Positions 1 through 4,675 of a stretch of DNA of 5,998 bases are shown here, in pieces. Source of the stretch: Clostridia bacterium (lineage in GTDB: Bacteria > Bacillota_A > Clostridia > Christensenellales > Aristaeellaceae); NCBI GenBank assembly GCA_017648805.1, contig JAGCIC010000198.1, positions 1 to 5,998 on the forward strand. Direction: 5' to 3'. The translations under genes were made by a program, and so were the position numbers. The notes below the pieces were generated by a model, which worked only from the letters and a program-made list of their open reading frames with translations, was not told the DNA's origin and ran no database searches. Numbering within the stretch: position 1 is the first letter of the stretch; every line of letters starts with the position of its first letter.

Positions 1-1186
1 CATGGCCAAGCACGAGCTTAAACTGCAGGGCTACGACGAAGCCATGATAGAAGAGGCCGTGGACCATTCCGACGAAGTGAGCCAGGAGATACTTGACCTG
101 CGCCAGAAGTACAACGAACTGTACGAGACTCATAAAAAGGTGACCGACCGGGAGCACGACGAAGTCGTGAAACTGGGCGGGCTGTACATCATCGGCACCG
201 AGCGCCACGAGAGCCGCCGCATAGACAACCAGCTGCGCGGCCGTTCCGGACGACAGGGCGACCCGGGCGCCAGCCGCTTCTTTATTTCGCTGGAAGACGA
301 CCTGATGCGCCTGTTCGGCAGCGACCGCATCCGGCCCATGGTGGACCGGCTGGGCGTAAAGGAGAACGAGCGCATAGAGTACGGCATCCTTTCCAAGCAG
401 ATCGAGGCCAGCCAGAAGCGGGTCGAAAGCCGCAACTACGACATCCGCAAGAGCGTGCTGCAGTACGACGATGTTATGAACACCCAGCGCAACATCATCT
501 ACGCCCAGAGGCGGCAGGTGCTGGAAGGGGAGGACATGCTCTCCTTCATAAACGACATGCGGGACACCATACTCTCCGAGGCACTGGACAGTTACTGCGC
601 GCCGGACGCGCCGCCGGAGAACTGGGATATCAAGGGTATGGGCGAGTATCTGGAGCGCATCTGCGTGGAGAAAGGCCGGGTCAGGGCGGCATTCGACTCC
701 CTGGATCCCGTGACGCGGGAGGGCTTCTATCAGGCGGTAAGAAAGTCCAGCCTGGACACCTACGCCCGCAGGGAGAAGATGATCTCCGACGCGGGTTTCG
801 ACATGCGCGAAGTGGAGCGCACCTTCCTGCTGAACAGCGTGGACAACCGCTGGATGGACCATATCGACGCCATGGACGTGCTGCGTGAAGGCATAGGCCT
901 GAGAGCCTACGCCCAGAGGCAGCCCATCGTGGAATACCAGCACGAAGGCTACGACATGTTCGAGGAAATGGTGCACCTGATCCAGGAGGACACGCTGCGC
1001 AAGCTCTACATGGCCATCATCACGCGTCCGCCGGAGAGAAAAGAAGTGGCCAAGAACATCACCACCAACCAGGACGCGCAGGTTTCCAGGGCGCCTATAA
1101 GGGTGATCAAGAAAGTGGGCAGGACCGAGCCGTGCCCCTGCGGCAGCGGTCTCAAGTTCAAGAACTGCCACGGCAAAAACGCGTAA
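1..1186 (+). CDS. secA: SecA preprotein translocase ATPase, C-terminal part (5' end outside window)
   Basis: SecA is the cytosolic and membrane-peripheral ATPase that pushes unfolded preproteins through SecYEG. About 394 C-terminal residues are present. The reading frame is open to the left edge, and the Met at position 2 is an internal residue of the conserved 'EFMAKxE'-like stretch, not the start. Visible in order are: the end of the second nucleotide-binding fold, with GGLYIIGTERHESRRIDNQL (about residues 59-78) running into the arginine-finger motif QLRGRSGRQGDPG; SLEDDLMRLFGSDR; the helical scaffold/wing region with SVLQYDDVMNTQR; the two-helix-finger region with WMDHIDAMDVLREGIGLRAY; and a short linker to a SEC-C zinc motif CPCGSGLKFKNCHG (Cys378, Cys380, Cys389, His390 of the fragment). 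An intact zinc tail implies binding to SecB or phospholipid, as known for the family. The gene ends in TAA and prfB follows after 12 nt, a common order in Bacillota. The identification is essentially certain. Confidence 0.98.
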   Translation, partial: MAKHELKLQGYDEAMIEEAVDHSDEVSQEILDLRQKYNELYETHKKVTDREHDEVVKLGGLYIIGTERHESRRIDNQLRGRSGRQGDPGASRFFISLEDDLMRLFGSDRIRPMVDRLGVKENERIEYGILSKQIEASQKRVESRNYDIRKSVLQYDDVMNTQRNIIYAQRRQVLEGEDMLSFINDMRDTILSEALDSYCAPDAPPENWDIKGMGEYLERICVEKGRVRAAFDSLDPVTREGFYQAVRKSSLDTYARREKMISDAGFDMREVERTFLLNSVDNRWMDHIDAMDVLREGIGLRAYAQRQPIVEYQHEGYDMFEEMVHLIQEDTLRKLYMAIITRPPERKEVAKNITTNQDAQVSRAPIRVIKKVGRTEPCPCGSGLKFKNCHGKNA

Positions 1187-1190
1187 GGAG
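1185..1190 (+). promoter_or_regulatory. Shine-Dalgarno site of prfB
   Basis: AAGGAG overlaps the secA TAA stop and lies 8 nt before the ATG at 1199. This fixes the prfB start and suggests translation of prfB is coupled to the end of secA. Confidence 0.8.
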
Positions 1191-1198
1191 CATATAAA

Positions 1199-2296
1199 AT
1201 GTACGAATCCGAGGTCTTCCGTCAGGAGATAACCCAGCTGAAGGAAATGCTTAAGGACACCGAAAAGTCCCTGAACATAGAGGGACTTAAGGAACAGCTG
1301 GTGGAATATCAGGAGGATATGGCTTCCGACGGTTTCTGGGACGACGTGGAGCGGGCGCAGAGGATAAACAAGCTCATGCGTTCCTGCGAGAACCGCATAA
1401 ATCACTACAAGAGCCTTGAGAGCCGGCTGGAGGATGCAGAGATAATGCTGGAGCTCAGCCAGGACGAGGAAGGCGACGAGCTGGCACAGGACATCTCAAA
1501 GGAGCTTAAGCAGCTGAGGGAAGAGATGGAGAGCCTCAAGCTCACCACCCTGCTTACCGGGCAGTATGACTCATGCGACTGCATCCTTTCCCTGCACGCG
1601 GGCGCGGGCGGCACCGAAGCCCAGGACTGGACCCAGATGCTCTACCGCATGTACACCCGTTTCGGCGAGAGGATGGGTTTCAGCGTCAGGGAGCTGGACC
1701 TGCTGGACGGAGACGAAGCCGGAATAAAGAGCGTCACCTGGGAAGTGAGCGGCGATTACGCTTACGGTTTCATGAAGAGTGAAAGGGGCGTGCACCGCCT
1801 GGTGCGCATTTCCCCCTTTGACGCCAATGCCAGAAGGCATACGTCATTCGCCTCGCTGGACGTGGCGCCCGTGATAGAAGACGAGGGCGAGATTCCAATC
1901 GAGCCCGACGACCTGCGCATAGACACCTACCGTTCCAGCGGCAAAGGCGGGCAGCACGTAAACCGTACCGACTCCGCCGTGCGCATCACCCACCTGCCTA
2001 CGGGCATAGTGGTGCAGTGCCAGAACGAGCGCAGCCAGATACAGAACAAGGAGACCTGTTTCAGGATGCTGCGCGCCCGCCTGGCCGAACTGCAGGAGCA
2101 GAAGCGGCAGGAGCTTATGGGCGAAGTGAAAGGCGAGCTTAAAAAGATAGAATGGGGCAGCCAGATCCGCTCCTACGTGTTCCAGCCCTACACCATGGTA
2201 AAGGATCACCGCACCAATTACGAGACGGGCAACATAGACGACGTGATGGACGGAGACCTGGAGGGCTTCGTGACCGCTTACCTGCAGAAACTGTAA
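1199..2296 (+). CDS. prfB: Peptide chain release factor 2 (RF2), encoded without a frameshift
   Basis: RF2 recognises UAA and UGA stop codons in the ribosomal A site and triggers hydrolysis of peptidyl-tRNA. The protein is 365 aa, the usual RF2 length. An N-terminal helical domain (about residues 1-115) is followed by HAGAGGTEAQDW (133-144), the stop-codon-reading tripeptide SPF (205-207, in RISPFDA), the catalytic GGQ (250-252, in SSGKGGQHVNRT), and a C-terminal SQIRSYVFQPYTMVKDHRT block typical of Bacillota RF2. SPF rather than a PxT-type tripeptide distinguishes it from RF1. Most prfB genes carry an in-frame UGA near codon 26 and need a +1 shift, but here the frame is continuous: the equivalent site reads CTG AAC (Leu25-Asn26). 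The residue before the GGQ loop that is Thr246 in E. coli K-12 is Ser246. The start is supported by AAGGAG 8 nt upstream. tsaD begins on the next base after the TAA stop. Confidence 0.98.
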   Translation: MYESEVFRQEITQLKEMLKDTEKSLNIEGLKEQLVEYQEDMASDGFWDDVERAQRINKLMRSCENRINHYKSLESRLEDAEIMLELSQDEEGDELAQDISKELKQLREEMESLKLTTLLTGQYDSCDCILSLHAGAGGTEAQDWTQMLYRMYTRFGERMGFSVRELDLLDGDEAGIKSVTWEVSGDYAYGFMKSERGVHRLVRISPFDANARRHTSFASLDVAPVIEDEGEIPIEPDDLRIDTYRSSGKGGQHVNRTDSAVRITHLPTGIVVQCQNERSQIQNKETCFRMLRARLAELQEQKRQELMGEVKGELKKIEWGSQIRSYVFQPYTMVKDHRTNYETGNIDDVMDGDLEGFVTAYLQKL

Positions 2297-3364
2297 ATGA
2301 AAACGTTTTTTGAGGAAACGGCGGCAAAAGCAAAGGCACTCGCTTCAAAGGAAAACGTGACGGTACTGGCGGTGGAATCAAGCTGCGACGAGACCGCCGT
2401 CGCGATAGTCCGAAACGGGCGGCAGGTGCTGGCCAACGAGATCGCCAGCCAGATAGACATACACGCGCTGTACGGCGGCGTGGTGCCTGAGATCGCCAGC
2501 CGCATGCACGTGGAGGCGCTGAGCCCCCTGTACCGCAACGCGCTTAAAAACGCGGGCATCGGCCCCGAAAACATAGACGCGGTGGCGGTCACCTACGGAC
2601 CCGGGCTGGTAGGCGCGCTGCTTACGGGCGTGAGCTTCGCCAAATCCCTGGCGTACGGCCTTGACGTGCCGCTGGTAAAGGTCAACCACATAGAAGGCCA
2701 CGTGAGCGCGAACTTCGTGGCGGATACGTCGCTTGAGCCGCCTTTCGTGTGCCTGGTGGCCAGCGGCGGACACAGCCATCTGGTCAATGTGAGCGAGTAC
2801 GGCAAGTACGAACTGCTGGGCCACACGGTGGACGATGCGGCGGGTGAAGCCTTCGACAAAGTGGCGCGGGTGCTGGACATACCGTATCCCGGCGGTCCGC
2901 TTCTGGACAAGCTGGCGGAGGAAGGTGACGAAAACCGTTATACCTTCCCGAAGATGCATACGGTGAACCGCTACGATTTTTCGTTCAGCGGGCTCAAGAC
3001 CGCGGTGATAAACCAGGCGCACTCCATACGCCAGGCGGGCGGAGAGATAGTCGCCAAAGACTGGGCGGCCTCCTTCAGGAAAGCCGTGGTGGACGCGCTT
3101 ATGGACAAAACGCTTCTTGCCGCCCGCGACACCGGGGCGAAAAAACTGGCGCTGGCGGGAGGAGTTGCCGCAAACCGGCTGTTAAGGCGGGAAGCACTGC
3201 GCCGAGGAGAAGCGGCGGGACTGAAGGTTTACATGCCGCCTATAGGCCTGTGCACGGATAACGCCGTGATGATCGGCTCCGCTGCGTACTACAGGCTGGT
3301 AATAGGGGAGATCTCCGAACTCGACCTTAACGCACAGCCTTCAATAAGGCTGATAGAGGAGTAA
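2297..3364 (+). CDS. tsaD: tRNA N6-threonylcarbamoyladenosine (t6A37) transferase TsaD (Gcp/Kae1 family)
   Basis: TsaD transfers the threonylcarbamoyl group from the TsaC-made adenylate to A37 of ANN-decoding tRNAs, working in the cytosol with TsaB and TsaE. The 355-aa product shows the ASKHA-type fold motifs: LAVESSCDETAVAIV (24-38), metal-binding HxxxH in VNHIEGHVSANF (His131, His135), VASGGHSH (154-161), DDAAGEAFDKVAR (179-191), DFSFSGLKTAV (227-237), GGVAANRLLR (288-297) and CTDNAVMIG (319-327, with Asp321 the expected third metal ligand). All key residues are present. The ATG directly follows the prfB TAA (TAAATG) and has no clear Shine-Dalgarno, so reinitiation after prfB is likely. This start gives an N-terminal extension of about 20 charged, helix-prone residues before the conserved core. 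A GTG at 2357, preceded by AAAGGA at 2347-2352, would give the short classical form. tsaB and tsaE are not in the window. Confidence 0.97.
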   Translation: MKTFFEETAAKAKALASKENVTVLAVESSCDETAVAIVRNGRQVLANEIASQIDIHALYGGVVPEIASRMHVEALSPLYRNALKNAGIGPENIDAVAVTYGPGLVGALLTGVSFAKSLAYGLDVPLVKVNHIEGHVSANFVADTSLEPPFVCLVASGGHSHLVNVSEYGKYELLGHTVDDAAGEAFDKVARVLDIPYPGGPLLDKLAEEGDENRYTFPKMHTVNRYDFSFSGLKTAVINQAHSIRQAGGEIVAKDWAASFRKAVVDALMDKTLLAARDTGAKKLALAGGVAANRLLRREALRRGEAAGLKVYMPPIGLCTDNAVMIGSAAYYRLVIGEISELDLNAQPSIRLIEE

Positions 3365-3365
3365 A

Positions 3366-4247
3366 ATGCTGTACCTGGAACTGGCCACGCTGGTCACACT
3401 GTTTTCGCTGCAGTCCCTGTTTACGAAAATGTATTCCGACGCCTATGACGGCAAAAACCGGGACGCGGCGACGGGCATTTTCTCGGTGACTTACGGCCTG
3501 TTCATAGCCGCAGCCACGTTTCTGAGCGCAGGGCTGCGCTTCAGCCCCAGCCCCGCGACGCTGCTGTACGGCGCGCTCAACGCGTGCGTGCTGCTGCTGT
3601 ACAATATCTCGATAATCAACTCGGCCAAGCGCGGCAGCTACGCGTTTTTGATGATATGCTCGATGTTCGGCGGAATACTGGTGCCGCTGACTGGGGGCTG
3701 GATACTGTTTGGTGAAACGCTGACGCTTCTGCAGCTTGCGGGCGTGGCGCTTATGCTGGCGGCCATGCTGCTTATGAACAGCAGCGATCTGAGCCTTAAG
3801 GGCAGCAAGAAGGGCTATTTCCTGTGGTGCGCGCTGCTGTTTCTGGCAAACGGCCTGTACAGTACGGTGATGAATATACAGTCCACCGTAATGGAAGGCA
3901 AGGAAAGGTCGGAGATGCTGATAGTCCTGTTCGGGCTGTCATCGGTGTTTGCGTACGGGCTGGAGGCGTTTAGCGGACGCGGCCGCGGCATCGTGCGCGG
4001 CTACAAAATGAGCCTGAAACCTGCGTTGTTTCTGGTTTGTGCCTGCCTAAGCGCGTTTCTGGGCGCAAACCTTTTGCTGTATCTGCTCACGCGCATGCAA
4101 AGCGGTATACTCTTTACCATAGACGACGGAGGCGTGCTGCTTTTGAGCCTGGTGTTCTCGGTCGTGCTGTTTAAGGAAAAACTGACATGGCTGCAGGCGC
4201 TGGGCATGGCGCTGGCGCTGGGCAGCATAGTGCTGGTGAACGCGTAG
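3366..4247 (+). CDS. EamA/DMT-superfamily membrane transporter, substrate unknown
   Basis: This is a 293-aa, very hydrophobic protein with about ten membrane segments in two halves, the layout of the drug/metabolite transporter superfamily. Approximate segments by residue are 2-20, 38-57, 66-87, 93-114, 119-137, 149-170, 184-202, 218-241, 246-268 and 273-292. Each half ends in the EamA-like pattern of a segment finishing in a short charged turn and then the last helix: ILFGETLTLLQLAGVALMLA (113-132) and VLFKEKLTWLQALGMALALG (267-286). This internal duplication is the main evidence, since no substrate motif is recognisable. The loop at 139-150 between the halves and the basic loop at 203-216 (GRGRGIVRGYK) are probably cytosolic. 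The start at 3366 is one base after the tsaD stop and is preceded by GAGGAG at 3356-3361, a rather short 4-nt spacing. It is likely co-transcribed with tsaD but has no obvious functional link to it. Candidate substrates for the superfamily include amino acids, nucleotide sugars and other metabolites; I cannot choose. Confidence 0.85.
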   Translation: MLYLELATLVTLFSLQSLFTKMYSDAYDGKNRDAATGIFSVTYGLFIAAATFLSAGLRFSPSPATLLYGALNACVLLLYNISIINSAKRGSYAFLMICSMFGGILVPLTGGWILFGETLTLLQLAGVALMLAAMLLMNSSDLSLKGSKKGYFLWCALLFLANGLYSTVMNIQSTVMEGKERSEMLIVLFGLSSVFAYGLEAFSGRGRGIVRGYKMSLKPALFLVCACLSAFLGANLLLYLLTRMQSGILFTIDDGGVLLLSLVFSVVLFKEKLTWLQALGMALALGSIVLVNA

Positions 4248-4267
4248 ACCGCGCAAATCGGCAAAGG

Positions 4268-4296
4268 TTGACAGCGCAAGACAGAATCGGTAGAAT
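4268..4296 (+). promoter_or_regulatory. SigA/sigma-70-type promoter for the ArsC-like/CapD-like unit
   Basis: TTGACA (4268-4273) is a perfect -35 hexamer. It is followed by an exact 17-nt spacer and TAGAAT (4291-4296), a five-of-six match to the -10 consensus. It sits in the only sizeable intergenic gap of the window. Transcription would start near 4303, leaving a leader of about 16 nt with room for little beyond the ribosome binding site, so leader-based control such as a riboswitch or attenuator is unlikely. No operator palindrome is obvious. Confidence 0.75.
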
Positions 4297-4306
4297 AGTT
4301 CTGCTT

Positions 4307-4312
4307 GGGGGA
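4307..4312 (+). promoter_or_regulatory. Shine-Dalgarno site selecting the ATG at 4319
   Basis: The purine run GGGGGA ends 6 nt before the ATG at 4319. With the promoter at 4268-4296, it argues that translation starts here and not at an in-frame ATG at 4187 inside the transporter gene. Confidence 0.6.
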
Positions 4313-4318
4313 CAACGA

Positions 4319-4675
4319 ATGGCCATACAGTTGTACTTTCGAAAAAACGATTTCGATACCCAGAAGATCCGCCGCTTTTTTAAGGAAAGGCGGATAAGCG
4401 TGCAGGAAGTGGATCTTACAAGGCATGCGCCCGGCGCGCGGGAGCTTAAGCTGTTCGCTTCAAAAGCGGGCGGATACGCCGCGCTGGTGGACGCAAAAGC
4501 CAAGGGCGAAAAAGCGGATTATGTGAGACAGCTGAGCCTGGAAGACGTGATCGAGCAGGAACTGCTGGAGAGCCCGGCGCTGATAAAGACCCCCATCGTC
4601 AGGGACGGAAACAAAGTACTGTTCGGTTTTGACGAAAAGGCGCTGGGAGAATGGCTGAAGGGAGTGGGAAAATGA
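4319..4675 (+). CDS. ArsC/Spx-family thioredoxin-fold protein lacking all cysteines
   Basis: The product is 118 aa, the normal size for the ArsC/Spx/YffB family (arsenate reductases and RNA-polymerase-binding regulators). It follows the family fold: strand IQLYF (3-7), a loop and helix FDTQKIRRFFKERRI (12-26), strand SVQEVDL (27-33), a central helical region, then the signature LLESPALIKTPIVRDGNKVL (82-101) with the cis-Pro92 loop, GFDE (103-106), and a final helix to WLKG (112-115). Clostridial relatives usually read KKCFDTKK at the active site; here the aligned stretch is KNDFDTQK, with Asp11 in place of the catalytic Cys. No other Cys occurs, so thiol chemistry (arsenate reduction or Spx-like redox sensing) is ruled out for the protein acting alone. 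A binding or regulatory role is inference. The start at 4319 is chosen from the promoter, the ribosome binding site and family length. Its TGA overlaps the next start codon (ATGA), implying coupled translation with the CapD-like gene. No arsR, acr3 or other arsenic gene is nearby. Confidence 0.85.
   Translation: MAIQLYFRKNDFDTQKIRRFFKERRISVQEVDLTRHAPGARELKLFASKAGGYAALVDAKAKGEKADYVRQLSLEDVIEQELLESPALIKTPIVRDGNKVLFGFDEKALGEWLKGVGK
4658..4664 (+). promoter_or_regulatory. Shine-Dalgarno site of the CapD-like gene
   Basis: AAGGGAG lies inside the end of the ArsC-like gene, 7 nt before the ATG at 4672. It supports that start and, with the 4-nt ATGA overlap, translational coupling. Confidence 0.65.

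Noticed and set aside
2..4. ATG at position 2 as the start of a short SecA-like gene
   Set aside because: The surrounding residues match an internal stretch of full SecA (second nucleotide-binding fold) and the frame is simply cut by the window edge.
2378..3022. Long open frame on the - strand (214 codons)
   Set aside because: Fully antisense to the conserved core of tsaD, with no recognisable domain or ribosome binding site.
4187..4318. In-frame upstream extension of the ArsC-like gene to ATG 4187
   Set aside because: It would overlap the transporter's last helix, adds 44 residues of Gly/Ala/Arg-rich sequence with no family match, and lies across the promoter; ATG 4319 fits family length and has a ribosome binding site.
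4248..4318. Rho-independent terminator or riboswitch between the transporter and the ArsC-like gene
   Set aside because: No GC-rich hairpin followed by a T run could be found in the 71 nt, and the predicted leader is about 16 nt, too short for a riboswitch.
4319..4675. Arsenic resistance gene
   Set aside because: The catalytic Cys is absent and there is no arsR, arsB or acr3 nearby, so arsenate reduction cannot be supported.
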